DNA of 64,000 bases, taken from NCBI RefSeq assembly GCF_002210095.1, contig NZ_AQQR01000003.1:1-64000 (forward strand), given 5' to 3'. The position numbers and the translations under genes are program-made. The notes under the pieces were generated by a model that was not told the origin of the DNA, searched no databases, and saw only the letters and a list, made by a program, of their open reading frames with translations. Positions 1 to 9,500 of the stretch are shown here, piece after piece; positions within the stretch are counted from its first letter, which is position 1; each line of letters begins with the position of its first letter. Origin of the DNA: Marinibacterium profundimaris (GTDB lineage: Bacteria; Pseudomonadota; Alphaproteobacteria; Rhodobacterales; Rhodobacteraceae).

Positions 1-152
1 GCCATCTCGCCTCCATATTCGCCATAGCACGACCGATGTGGGACTTCCGACTGGATGACCGGGAGATGAGAGACGCGATCACTGTTGCGCGCCGTATGGG
101 GATTATCTCCCGGTCAGCCCCGCGGGTCATGCGGCAGCTGAGGTGCCCCTAG
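1..152 (+). other. open frame entering from the left edge, cut by the IS end
   Basis: Frame 3 of the plus strand is open from the edge for 49 codons and ends at TAG 150-152, inside the left inverted repeat of the IS. The peptide contains the stretch WDFRLDDREMRDAITVARRM, which looks like ordinary protein. One minus-strand frame is also open through bases 1-137, so this could be chance. I recognise no family. If real, it is the 3' part of a gene truncated by the IS. Confidence 0.25.
139..152. repeat. left terminal inverted repeat of IS3 element
   Basis: TGAGGTGCCCCTAG, the exact reverse complement of bases 1350-1363. The match extends one base outward (C138 with G1364), which is probably chance. 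Confidence 0.92.
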
Positions 153-156
153 TTTC

Positions 157-1035
157 CTAGACACCCGCCTTGGTCAGTTTCTGCTGCCTGATCTCGAAAT
201 CAACGGGCGACAGCATGCCGTTTTTCGCGTGCTTGCGTTTCGGGTTGTAGAACATCTCGATGTAGTCGAACACGTCCTGCCTGGCGGCATCGCGGGTCGG
301 GTAGGTACGACGCCGGATGCGTTCCCGTTTCAGGAGTTGGAAGAAGCTCTCGGCGACAGCGTTGTCGTGACAATTGCCGCGTCTGCTCATGCTTGGTTCC
401 AGATCATGCTGGCGCAGGAATGTCTGCCACTCCCGGCTGGTGAACTGGGAACCCTGGTCTGAGTGGACCATGACCCTACCTGTGGGTTTGCGCCGCCACT
501 CGGCCATCAGCAGGGCTTGCAGGGCGAGGTCCGTCGTCATGCGGGACTGGGCGGACCAGCCGACAACCCGGCGCGAGTACAGATCGATGACGACGCACAA
601 GTACAGCCAGCCTTCATGGGTCTTGATGTAGGTGATGTCGGTCACCCAGACCTGATCGGGCTGAGAGGCATCGAAGCATTGCTCCAACCTGTTCTCAGCG
701 ACGACAGCAGGCTTGCCGCCATATCGGCCGGGGCGGCGCCTGTAGCCGATCTTCGCAGCGATCCCGGCCAGTGACGCCAACCGGGCAACACGGTTCTCCG
801 AGATGCTTTCGCCCTGATCGCGCAGATCATCCGTCAGCTTGCGGTAGCCATAGACCTTGCCGCTGTCGGTCCAGGCTTGGCGGACCAGCTCGGTCTGACG
901 CGCATCCTCCTGCGCGCGGTGGCTTAACGGTTCCTTAAGCCATGCATAGAAGCCGGAGAAATGGACCCGCAGCACCCGGCACATGGCCCGTACGCCGAAC
1001 TCCACGCGATGCGCCCCGATGAAGGCGTACTTCAT
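157..1035 (-). CDS. IS3-family transposase OrfB (DDE integrase)
   Basis: The catalytic half of the IS3 transposase. The standalone start gives a protein beginning MKYAFIGAHR; the open frame extends upstream to about 1182 and is normally entered by -1 frameshifting from orfA to make the OrfAB fusion. An HTH_21-like N-terminus is followed by an rve integrase core with the DDE residues in VWVTDITYI, VHSDQGSQF and AVAESFF. The last D and the E are separated by 35 residues, as expected. The K/R four residues after the catalytic E is in LLKRE. It ends at TAG 157-159, just inside the left repeat. No frame damage is seen. Confidence 0.9.
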   Translation of the reverse strand: MKYAFIGAHRVEFGVRAMCRVLRVHFSGFYAWLKEPLSHRAQEDARQTELVRQAWTDSGKVYGYRKLTDDLRDQGESISENRVARLASLAGIAAKIGYRRRPGRYGGKPAVVAENRLEQCFDASQPDQVWVTDITYIKTHEGWLYLCVVIDLYSRRVVGWSAQSRMTTDLALQALLMAEWRRKPTGRVMVHSDQGSQFTSREWQTFLRQHDLEPSMSRRGNCHDNAVAESFFQLLKRERIRRRTYPTRDAARQDVFDYIEMFYNPKRKHAKNGMLSPVDFEIRQQKLTKAGV

Positions 1036-1304
1036 TGGGACTCGCGCGCGAAGTACGCCGTTGCCTTTTTTAGGATGTCGCGCTCCTCGGTCACCCGAGC
1101 CAGTTCGCGCTTCAGGCGCCGGTTCTCGGCCTCGTGGTCCACACCCGGCTTTGACGTCGGCTCCCCGAACACCTTTAGCCACTTATAGAGAGAGTAAGTG
1201 CTGACGCCCAAGCGCCGGGATACCTCCCGAACCGGATAGCCACGCACAGTGATCTGATGCACCGCGTCCCGCTTGAACTCATCGCTGTAGTTGCTTGTCC
1301 CCAT
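1032..1304 (-). CDS. IS3-family transposase OrfA (HTH protein)
   Basis: A 90-residue protein beginning MGTSNYSDEFKRDAV. It has an HTH_Tnp_1-type fold: the YPVREVSRRLGVS helix-turn-helix that binds the terminal repeats, then SLYKWLK, and a heptad-rich ERDILKKATAYF tail for dimerisation. It overlaps orfB, and its AAAAAAG run (1065-1071, minus strand) is the likely frameshift site. It lies just inside the right end of the element, which is the transcriptional start side. Confidence 0.9.
   Translation of the reverse strand: MGTSNYSDEFKRDAVHQITVRGYPVREVSRRLGVSTYSLYKWLKVFGEPTSKPGVDHEAENRRLKRELARVTEERDILKKATAYFARESQ
1065..1071 (-). other. A6G slippery heptamer for -1 frameshift in IS3 transposase
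   Basis: The minus strand reads AAAAAAG, in the orfA codons for Lys-Lys within DILKKA, inside the orfA/orfB overlap. This is the classical IS3-family -1 slippage signal. Slippage here would join orfA to the orfB frame without passing a stop. Confidence 0.75.
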
Positions 1305-1349
1305 CTCGGCCTCCTCGCCTCAAAGTTAGGGGGCAAAGCGTCTACAAAT

Positions 1350-1363
1350 CTAGGGGCACCTCA
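1350..1363. repeat. right terminal inverted repeat of IS3 element
   Basis: CTAGGGGCACCTCA, complementary to 139-152. Read on the minus strand its first three bases, TGA, are the stop codon that now ends zur. Confidence 0.92.
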
Positions 1364-1822
1364 GTCAGGGCAAACCCCGATGGCCTCGACGACGGTCTGC
1401 TCTATCCGGAACCCAGCCGCACGCGCCGCGGCCCCCAGCAACCCTTTCGATGGCGCCGAGACGGTTTCGGCCACCGAGTCGCACACACGACAAATCATGA
1501 AGGCAGGGAAATGGGTTTCTCCAGGGTGCAGGCAGGCCACATAGGCATTCAGCCGCTCGACCTTGTGCGCGAAGCCGTAGGTCACCAGAAAGTCCAGCGC
1601 CCGGTAGGCCAGCGGAGGCTGGGCCGCCCATCCTTCATCCTTCAGCCGATCAAGAATCTGGTACGCGCCAAGCGCCTTGTGATCCTCGAGCAGTATCTCG
1701 AGAACCCTGCGACGCACCGGCGTGAACTGGAGCCGTCGTTCGGCGCAGTGATCCTCCGCCATGGCGACCTGCTCTGCAATGCAGGCGGCATGATCGTGCT
1801 TCGAAAACCCGACGGCTTTCAT
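1361..1822 (-). CDS. zur: Fur-family zinc regulator Zur, C-terminus truncated by IS
   Basis: A Fur-family repressor of 153 codons, divergent from znuA, which identifies it as Zur. A winged-helix DNA-binding half (LQFTPVRRRVLEILL, GAYQILDRLK, PLAYRALDFL) is followed by the dimer/metal half with CLHPGETHFPAFMICRVC. In family members such as E. coli Zur a structural zinc is held by two CxxC pairs. The first is CRVC (residues 111-114). The second would be CPxC, but here the frame reads VCPD then TGA, and that TGA is the first triplet of the IS inverted repeat. The final cysteine and any tail are therefore lost. The start at 1822 has a GGAGAAG ribosome binding site. Whether the shortened protein still folds or senses zinc is unknown. 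Confidence 0.85.
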   Translation of the reverse strand: MKAVGFSKHDHAACIAEQVAMAEDHCAERRLQFTPVRRRVLEILLEDHKALGAYQILDRLKDEGWAAQPPLAYRALDFLVTYGFAHKVERLNAYVACLHPGETHFPAFMICRVCDSVAETVSAPSKGLLGAAARAAGFRIEQTVVEAIGVCPD

Positions 1823-1851
1823 CTTCTTCTCCCGTAGCTGCGGGTTGCAAT

Positions 1852-1864
1852 GTTATATCGTAAC
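1852..1864. promoter_or_regulatory. candidate Zur box 1
   Basis: GTTATATCGTAAC: inverted GTTA-N5-TAAC within the zur/znuA divergent interval. The shape fits the AT-rich palindromes bound by alphaproteobacterial Zur. It lies close to the zur start, so it could autoregulate zur. Confidence 0.65.
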
Positions 1865-1883
1865 GCATAGCCAATCGCGCAGT

Positions 1884-1896
1884 GTTACAACATAAC
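1884..1896. promoter_or_regulatory. candidate Zur box 2
   Basis: GTTACAACATAAC: a second GTTA-N5-TAAC palindrome centred 32 bp (about three helical turns) from box 1, ending 12 bp before the znuA ATG. It is placed to block znuA transcription or early elongation. Confidence 0.65.
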
Positions 1897-1908
1897 GCAG
1901 AGGTCCTC

Positions 1909-2892
1909 ATGTCCAGAAAACTACTCCTTGGGGCTGTCTCCGTCCTGGGTCTCTCAAGTGCGGCTGCGGCCGAGGTTCCCTCGGTTGCCGCCGACATTCC
2001 GCCTGTTCATTCCCTGGTTTCCATCGTCATGGGTGAATTGGGCACCCCTCACCTTCTGGTCCAGCCCGGCGCATCCCCCCATGGCTATTCGCTGCGTCCC
2101 TCAGAGGCTGCGGCGCTCAATCGCGCAGATGCGGTCTTCTGGATCAGCAAGTCACTTGAGCCCTGGCTGGAAGGCTCGATTGAGGCACTGGCTGACAACG
2201 CCCACGTGATCGAGCTGATGGAAACGGACGGAACGACCGAACTCGAGTTCCGTGAAGGTGCAACCTTCGAGGCGCACAGCCATGATCACGAAGGTCATGA
2301 TGACCATGAAGAAGCGAATGATCACGACCACGACCATCATGATGACGACGAGCACGCACACGAAGGCCACGACCATCATGGCCATGACCCGCACGCCTGG
2401 CTGGACCCGGAGAACGCGCGCGTATGGCTCGACGTCATCGCGGCGGAACTGTCGGAGCTCGACCCCGAGAACACTGCCACCTACCGCGCCAATGCTGAGG
2501 CGGGAAGGACCGACCTAGAGAGCCTGATCGGCGAGATCTCGGCCCAGCTTGATCCGGTGCGCGGCGCGAATTTCATCGTCTTCCACGACGCCTATCAGTA
2601 CTTTGAAAACCGCTTCGGCTTTCCTGCCAGTGGCTCGATCACCCTGGGCGATGCCTCGGACCCCAGCCCGGCCCGGATCGAGGAAATCCAGCACAAGGTT
2701 GCCGAACTGGGCGTCTCCTGCGCCTTCACCGAGCCGCAGTTCAACCCTGATCTCGTCGCAACGGTATTCCGTGGCACCGATGCTCAGACCGGCATCATGG
2801 ACCCGCTGGGCGCAGAACTTGAGCCCGGCGCGGACCTCTACCCGCAGCTGCTGCGTAACCTCGCGTCCAGCCTGACGGACTGCCTCGGCTGA
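1909..2892 (+). CDS. znuA: zinc ABC transporter periplasmic binding protein ZnuA
   Basis: A 327-residue cluster A-1 (cluster IX) substrate-binding protein for high-affinity zinc uptake. A signal peptide (residues 1-20, MSRKLLLGAVSVLG...AAAA) is followed by the mature fold with the expected metal ligands: His34 (PPVHS), His162 (DPHAWLDP) and His226 (VFHDAY). Residues 123-162 form a His/Asp-rich loop typical of zinc rather than manganese binders. I chose ATG 1909 because it directly precedes the signal peptide; the upstream in-frame ATG at 1882 lies inside Zur box 2. It is divergent from zur. No znuC or znuB follows; a terminator does, so the ATPase and permease must be elsewhere or lost. Confidence 0.95.
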   Translation: MSRKLLLGAVSVLGLSSAAAAEVPSVAADIPPVHSLVSIVMGELGTPHLLVQPGASPHGYSLRPSEAAALNRADAVFWISKSLEPWLEGSIEALADNAHVIELMETDGTTELEFREGATFEAHSHDHEGHDDHEEANDHDHDHHDDDEHAHEGHDHHGHDPHAWLDPENARVWLDVIAAELSELDPENTATYRANAEAGRTDLESLIGEISAQLDPVRGANFIVFHDAYQYFENRFGFPASGSITLGDASDPSPARIEEIQHKVAELGVSCAFTEPQFNPDLVATVFRGTDAQTGIMDPLGAELEPGADLYPQLLRNLASSLTDCLG

Positions 2893-2914
2893 CCTCTGGC
2901 TCGGCTGATCTCTG

Positions 2915-2940
2915 GGGCGCCGCGATATGCGGCGCCCTTT
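2915..2940 (+). terminator. intrinsic terminator after znuA
   Basis: A 9-bp perfect stem GGGCGCCGC / GCGGCGCCC with loop GATAT, followed by TTT. It lies 23 bp past the znuA stop, which supports monocistronic znuA. Confidence 0.85.
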
Positions 2941-3085
2941 CCTGCATTTGCAGGTCGTTCAAGCCTTGGCTGACGGGCGTATTAGACGCCCCGCCCCCCC
3001 CTTTGATGCGCTCAGGCCCATGCGGAGGCTTGACGCAGCCGATGTCACGACAAGGGCCTTCGCGTCGCACAAACCTGACTGCGTG

Positions 3086-3241
3086 TCAGAAGCAGCTGCA
3101 ACTGCAACTGCAACTGCAACTGCGTGCGGGTCTGGCAAGATACATGTCTGTCAACGCCTTGTCGCCCAGCAGTGTTTCCAGCTCAACCTGCAACGCGGCC
3201 GCGAGACGCAGCGCCACATCTGCCGTCAGGTCTGCCTTCAT
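3086..3241 (-). CDS. possible small ORF with Cys-Ser tail, unknown
   Basis: 51 codons starting MKADLTADVALRLAAALQVE with a GGAAGGGG ribosome-binding-like sequence upstream. The frame continues upstream without a start as ...LTERQIARLEG, reminiscent of the end of a small helical or HTH-type domain, so this may be the remnant of a longer gene. The C-terminus runs through the CTGCAA hexamer array and is read as alternating Ser-Cys. It could be a decayed gene or chance. Confidence 0.22.
   Translation of the reverse strand: MKADLTADVALRLAAALQVELETLLGDKALTDMYLARPARSCSCSCSCSCF
3096..3122. repeat. hexanucleotide tandem repeat (CTGCAA)4
   Basis: Four exact CTGCAA units plus a partial fifth in the znuA-autotransporter gap. 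Short arrays of this kind can vary in copy number by slippage. It lies about 0.4 kb past the 3' end of the autotransporter gene, so no effect on that gene's expression is implied. Confidence 0.85.
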
Positions 3242-3549
3242 CGGCAAAGCCCCTTCCAGTCGCGCGATCTGACGCTCGGTCAGGGCCCTGAAAACTATGA
3301 TGAGCTTGTCGCGGTGACGCGTCGAGAGCGCGGCTTTTTATATTTTGTTCCGCCACTTATCGATCAGCCTTCAAGCCCGTTCCTGTCTGACATGTGCAAA
3401 TCGCGGCCATTTCGGGAAGGAGCTACAGCAAATGTTGTAACATGGCCCGGCTGTCGCATCCCCGGGTACCATCATCAAGCGCAAGCGCAAAGACGGCTTT
3501 GGCTTCTGGCTGTCCTTGCCGTGAAAACTCCAACTCCGCATACCAAAGA
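3242..3549. other. intergenic stretch, no gene recognised
   Basis: No convincing reading frame on either strand. It contains an AT-rich patch near 3335-3360 (GGCTTTTTATATTTTGTTCC on the plus strand) that could be a promoter remnant. I see no tRNA, repeat or known regulatory motif. Confidence 0.5.
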
Positions 3550-3574
3550 GGTCGGGGGGCTAATCCCCCCGACC
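3550..3574 (-). terminator. hairpin terminator after the autotransporter gene
   Basis: A 10-bp perfect stem GGTCGGGGGG / CCCCCCGACC with a 5-nt loop, 23 bp past the autotransporter stop. On the minus strand it is followed by TCTTTGG, so the T-tract is weak. Confidence 0.7.
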
Positions 3575-3596
3575 CCAATCGCCGGTCAATGCCGGC

Positions 3597-6500
3597 TCAG
3601 AACCGGAATTCGATCCGGGCCGTTCCGCCGTAGTCGTAGCTGTTCTCGGACATCGCGCCGCTGCCCTCAAGGGACACCGCCAGATTGTCCCGCAGCATGA
3701 TCTCGACCCCGAGGGCCAGGTCGCCCTGGTAGCGGTCCGTGGTCAGCGTGCTGGACAGGTTCGCGACCGAGGCGTCCGCCCCCACCAGCCCGCTTGTCAT
3801 CGTCAGCGACGGATCGGTCAGGGTCATTGTTGCGCCGGCCCGGACATAGGCCAGCGAGGCGCGGTTCTGCACGTTGAACGCGCGACCAAGCTCGATCATC
3901 GGGTTGAAGGTCAGCCAGCCGTAATCCTGCGACCCGACCTGCCAGTTCTGGGATCCGGTCCCGCTTTCGGTAAAGCCGTCCTGCCAGACCTTGGTATAGG
4001 CCAGCGCCGCAGACGGCTTGGCATAGAAACCGCCCTGCCCGAGATAGACGGCAGAGGCGCGCAGTTCTGCCCCCAGATACCGGCCGTCGATGTCGGAATT
4101 GGCCTCGTAGCCCCGGTTGTTCACGCTGTAGCGGCGGTCATAGTCCAGGTTATACAGACCGCCCACCAGCGTGGTCGACAGAGTGTAGCGCCCGATCTCT
4201 TTCTTCAGCGCCGCGCCAAAGGAATAGCGCTCACCGTCCTGAGAGAAGTTCGCGCCGCCCACCGACACCGTTTCGATCTGGCCGCCGAATTCCAGGAACA
4301 GGTCCGGTCCGACCTCATGCTGCGTGCCGACGGCCATGCCCCAGCTGTTTTCGTCATAGGCCGGGCTTTCGTCGGTGGCATCCTGGTGCCGCTTGGATCC
4401 GATCGCCTGAACCCAGGTGCATTGGGTCTGGTGCAGGAAATCGAGGCCCGCGGCAGGGTCGATCGTCGGGCAGCTTTGCAGAAGGTTCCGTATCGCATGC
4501 GCCGACTGCGCCGCACCGGTCGCGCCGATCAGGGATTCGTCGAGGATGTGGTACCGGTAGGCCGTTTCCAGATCGAGGTCGGACTCGGCATTCAGGTAGT
4601 CCGCCCCAAGCGCCGCAATGTCGTGCCGAAGCGCGGCATCGGTCCCGCCCTCTTCGGCCATCATCGCCACGTCGGTGAAGTAGCTGCCATATTCCCTGGC
4701 ATTGCCGCTCAGCACCGCGCCCGTCGTGTCGCCCGAATAGTCGATGGAGTACGAGAGGACCAGCGCATGGCCGCTATCGGCTGTACCGAGAGAATATGTC
4801 GCGGTCGGAGAGTCCGAGACCGTGGCGCCTTCGTCGTCGAAAACGCCCACGGAGTAATCGATTTCCGCGATGATCGTAGCTTTGTCCATCAACCACCATT
4901 GCGTCGGCGCGGTCAGCCAGGTCGGCTTGACGACCGGCGAGAACATCTCCATCGGCGCCAGAACTCCATCGGCTCCGCCCGCGTCCTGGAGGCTGATGTG
5001 GTCCGACTTTATCAACCCCGAAACCTCGGTCAGGTTGACGACATAGGTGCCCTGCTCCTTGTGTGCCATTCCCACCGTGAAGGCCGAGGATCCGACCTGG
5101 CTGTCTCCGAAGGGCGAAATCGTGCTACCGGATTCGCCGGTATACGTGCCTGCACGTCCCAGTGAGACGGTGTCGCCCGGCTCGAACCTCGCACCGGAAT
5201 AGTTCACGAACTCGGTCGGTTGACCGCTGTCGGAATTGCTTCCGGGGTCGCCCGTCAGCACCACCGAGCCGGTGATCTTGCCCCCGGACCGGTTCTGTAT
5301 CCTGAGCGCCCCGGTCCCGTCCGACGCGATCGCCGTGCCGAAGCTGTCCCCGGACAGGGCCGAGACGGTGCCGAAGTTCTCCAGCAGGTTCGACACGAAG
5401 ATCGATCCGTCGCTGTTCAGGTTCTCAAGCCCGCTCATGAAACCCACGGCGCCATAGGGATCCTGCCCCGTGACCTCGACCGTGGCGCCCTTCTCGACGG
5501 TCACATGGGACGTGCCGTTGCACATCTTGGTGTTCGCCTTGCTGCCAACACAGGACCCGGAATTGACGATTTCCAGCGATTGGGCGTCCGCCTGCACCAG
5601 GATGGCACGGGCGTTCGCGCCCTGGGCCGAAATCGTGCCCGAGACGTTCAGACGAACCCCGCCCGCGGTGCTGTCATAGGTCCCGCCCGAGACGCTTTGT
5701 GCGAAGACGCCGTGCGCCCCATCGCCGGTTACCGTGATGTCGCCGTCGATATCGAGATCGACGAACCCGCCATTGCCCATGTTACCGGTGCTTCCAACCT
5801 TCCCAGGGCTGTTGCCGCTTTCCTCGACATCGAATTCACCCGCTGCGCCGCCGCCGCCGCCAACCGATTGCGCCCAGACGCCATGCGCGTTTGCGCCCGT
5901 GGTGCGGATCGACGACCCGGCGCCGAGCGAAATGGTCACATCGCCGCCGTTGCCGCCATCGCCGCCGTTGCTGTCGCCCATGGTCTGCGAGCCGATGGTT
6001 TGCAACATGTCGGTGAAGCCGTGCACGATCGACGATTCGATATCGCCGCCGGTGCCGCCTCCGCCGCCGACCGCCTGGGCATAGATGCCCATCGCACCCG
6101 CGCCGGTCGTGTTGAGCGTGCCGTCATTGGTGATGGAGATCTCGCCGCTGTCGCCGCCGCCGCCCGAGGACCCGGCCAACGCAATGGACGTCAGAAGCCC
6201 TTGCGAGCCATCGCCGCCCGCGCCGCCGCCGCCGCCCACGGATTGCGCATAGATCGCAGTGGCGCTGTGGCCCGAGGTGGAAATCGCGCCCGCGTTCGAG
6301 ACGGTGACATCGCCGCCGTCGGCGGCCGCGCCGCTGGATCCTCCGATCGACATCGAGAAGTTCGTCAGAAGGTTCGCGATGTTTTCCTTGGCCTTCTTGA
6401 TCTGCTCGTATTGCTCCTTGATGGAATTGACGTCCTCGTAGGCGTCGTAGATGTCGGCCACCCAGCCTTTGGCATCGGGCTCGCCATTTCCGCCGGAGCC

Positions 6501-9500
6501 GCCGTTGCCGCCGACCGACTGCGCGAAGATGCCGTAGGACGTGGTGCCCTGGGTCGAGATCGCGCCGCCCTTGTCGTTGCTGACCGAAACGTCGCCGCCG
6601 GTCGAGCCGCCGCCGCCGTCGCCCCCGATGCTGAAGCTGTAGTTCAGCTCCATCGGTTCGGTGCCCTCGGTTTCCGATGTGTAGCCAACCGTGAAGGCGC
6701 CCGCATTTCCGCCTTCGCCACCATTGCCTCCGACCGAATGGGCATGGATCCCGGCAGATGTGTCCTGCTCGGTGGTGATGGTGGCACTGTTCTCTACCGT
6801 GACCTTCCCGCCCGTGCTGCCACTGCCGCCGCTGCCGCCGACATAGACATTGCCGCTGAACGAAACCTTGGTGTTCTTGGTGGTGCCGAAGTTTGCCAGA
6901 TAGGACACGCCCGAGCCGCCGGAGCCGCCGTTGCCGCCGACCGAGTTGGCAAAAATGGCATGGGCATTGCCGCCAGTGGTGCTGATATCACCCGTGTTCC
7001 GCAGACTGATGTCGCCGGCCGTGCCGCCGTTGCCGCCGTCTCCGCCGACAGTGACATTGGTTTCGAGGCTGGTGCCCGTCGTGACGGTCAAATTACCCGA
7101 ATAGCTCGACCCGCCATCGCCGCCGCTGCCGCCGCTGGATACAGCCGCGAGCCCGAAGGAATAATGCCCGCTGGTTTTGACGTTGGCCGCATTGTCGATC
7201 TCGACGTCGCCGGCGACGCCGCCGTCGCCGCCGGATCCGCCAACAGTGACCGAGACCGACCCCGACCCTACGCTGGAGCCGTCTATGCTGCCGGCAAAGA
7301 TCCCCCCGCCGATGCCGCCGTGTCCGCCATGGGACTTGCCCGCGATCCCGTGCGACCGAAAGCCCGTGGTCGTGATGGTTCCGTCCGTCGTGGTGACCGA
7401 TACCGTGTCGGACGTGCCGCCCTTCCCACCGTCGCCGCCGACCGCGAGCGTCACCGAACCGGACATTGGGCCGAAATCGCCCGCGCCGCTGAAGGTCGTC
7501 CCGGCTGCGCCGCCACTGCCGCCAATCGACAGGGCCGCGATGGCGGAGGATTTGTTCCCCGTGGTGGTCACGTCCGCGGAACTTGATACGGTAACCGTGG
7601 ACGCCGTGCCGCCTGCGCCGCCCGAAGACCCAAGCGTGTTCTGGGCCGAGGAGACCCCGATGTTCCCCGACACGGTAACGCCTCCCGCGCCGCCGGCCCC
7701 GGCGATGGAGGACGCCAGGATCCCAAACGACAGATCGCCCGCGGTGCGGATCGCGCCGGTGTTGGTGACTGTGACTTCCTGGGTCGTCCCGCCGCCTCCG
7801 CCGCTGCCGCCAAATGTCATGGTCAGATCGAGAACCGACGCGGACCCGTTCACCACGGTCCCCGACTTGCCGCCCGACCCGCCGACCGCCAGGGCCAAGA
7901 GGCCGGGGCTGACATGGCCGCTCGTGTCGATGGTACCGTCATTGGATGCGGTCACCGAATAGGCGCCGCTGGCGGAACCGCCCGACGAACCGTTTGCGAT
8001 GCCCAGGTTCACAATGTTTGCGCCCGCATTCACGACGGTCCCGCCATTGCCGCCCGACCCGCCGACCGACAGGCCCACCGCACCGGCCGAAACATCGCCC
8101 GTGGTCTTGATGCTGCTGTTTTCGTCCAGCGCGACGGTCACGTCATGTCCCCATCCGGCGCTGCCGCCCGATGCGCCCACGCGGCTGTTGATCCCGACAT
8201 CGCTGACATTCAAGCCTACGCCGATGTTCTGCACGTTGCTGGAGTGCCCGCCGCTGCCGCCGATCGAGGCCGCCATCACACCTTCGGACAGGTCTCCGCT
8301 GGTGGAAATCGCCGCAGACGATTTGATGTCCACCGTGCCGGCGTTTCCGCCCGCGCCGCCACCGGCACCGGTATTGCTGTTGAGGGTCACGCCCACGGTC
8401 ACGTCCGTCTGGTTGCCGGCCACACCGCCGCCACCGCCGAGCGACACGGCCAGGACCCCGGCCGAGGCCGCGCCCGTGGTCATGATGGTCCCGGCCACCG
8501 TGCCCGTGATGTCGCCGGCCTCGCCCGCGTCGCCGCCCGCGGCTCCCAGCGACTGGGTCGAGGCCGAGCCCGAGTTGATCACGTCGATTTGCGTGACATT
8601 GCCGCTTTTGCCGCCGCCGCCGCCGACCGAATGGGCCAGCAGCCCTTCCGAGGCATGGCCGGCGGTTGAAATGGAATCCGCATCCGACATCGAGAATGTG
8701 ATGTTGCCGCCGTTCCCGCCGCCCGATCCGGTCGCCCCGATCTGCTGGTTGCCTCCGAAGATGGACAGCTTGAACGAGGAGCTTGCCTTGCCGCCGCCAC
8801 GGCCGTGCGAGATCAGGGCAATGCCTTCGGACATGTCGCCTTGTGTCGCCACGCTGGTGCCGTTGCCGCTGTCGGGATCGGCCGTGGAGGTATAGCTGAC
8901 ATCGCCGCCATCGCCGCCGCTGCCGCCCGAGGCCCCCAGGGTTTCCAGCCCCGAGACAGAGTGCGAGCTGCCGCCGCCGCCGCCGCCCGACAGGACGACA
9001 ATGCCGGCGGAAGCCAAGTCATTGGTCTCGATTTCCGAGTTGGTGGTGGTCAGGCTGGCCGTGCCGCCATTGCCGCCGGCTCCGCCGCTGGCCCCCATCG
9101 ACTTGATACCGGAGGCACCGCCCGAAAAACCGCCCGTCCCACCGACGCTCATCACGTGGAGGCCGTCGGCAAACTGTCCCCCGGTACGGATCGTGGTGGC
9201 GTCCAGGGACACGGTCACATCGCTGCCATTGCCGCCCGATCCGCCGGTGCCGCCCATCGCCGTCAGGCCTGATGCATGCCCGCCCGTGCCGCCGCCGCCG
9301 CCAGCCGAGACCGCCACGATGCCGCCGCTGAACTGTCCGCCGGTCTCGAACGTGGTGTTGGTGATCGTCAGCGTCACATCCTCGCCGTCCCCGCCCGAAC
9401 CGGCACTGGCACCGTAGCTGGTCACACCGCTGCTGTCGCCACCGCTGCCGCCTTGTCCGCCGACGCTTTGTGCCAGCAGACCATGGGCCGTGTCGCCGCT

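Larger units (their letters stand above)
139..1363 (-). mobile_element. IS3-family insertion sequence
   Basis: A 1225-bp element bounded by perfect 14-bp inverted repeats (TGAGGTGCCCCTAG on the left, its complement on the right), with 5'-TG...CA-3' ends. It carries two overlapping minus-strand frames, orfA (HTH plus leucine-zipper-like tail) and orfB (DDE integrase), joined by an A6G slippery run, the standard IS3-family layout. The flanking triplets are AGC on the left and GTC on the right, so no target-site duplication is visible. The right end lies in the last codons of zur. Both frames are intact, so the element may be active. Sequence style suggests the IS51-like subgroup, but I did not compare it with named elements. 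Confidence 0.93.

Noticed and set aside
5220..7586. 788-codon open frame on the plus strand, and several others of 100-300 codons opposite the autotransporter
   Set aside because: They mirror the GC-rich Gly/Ala codons of the autotransporter; composition is Arg/Ala/Pro-rich with no domain, signal or ribosome binding site.
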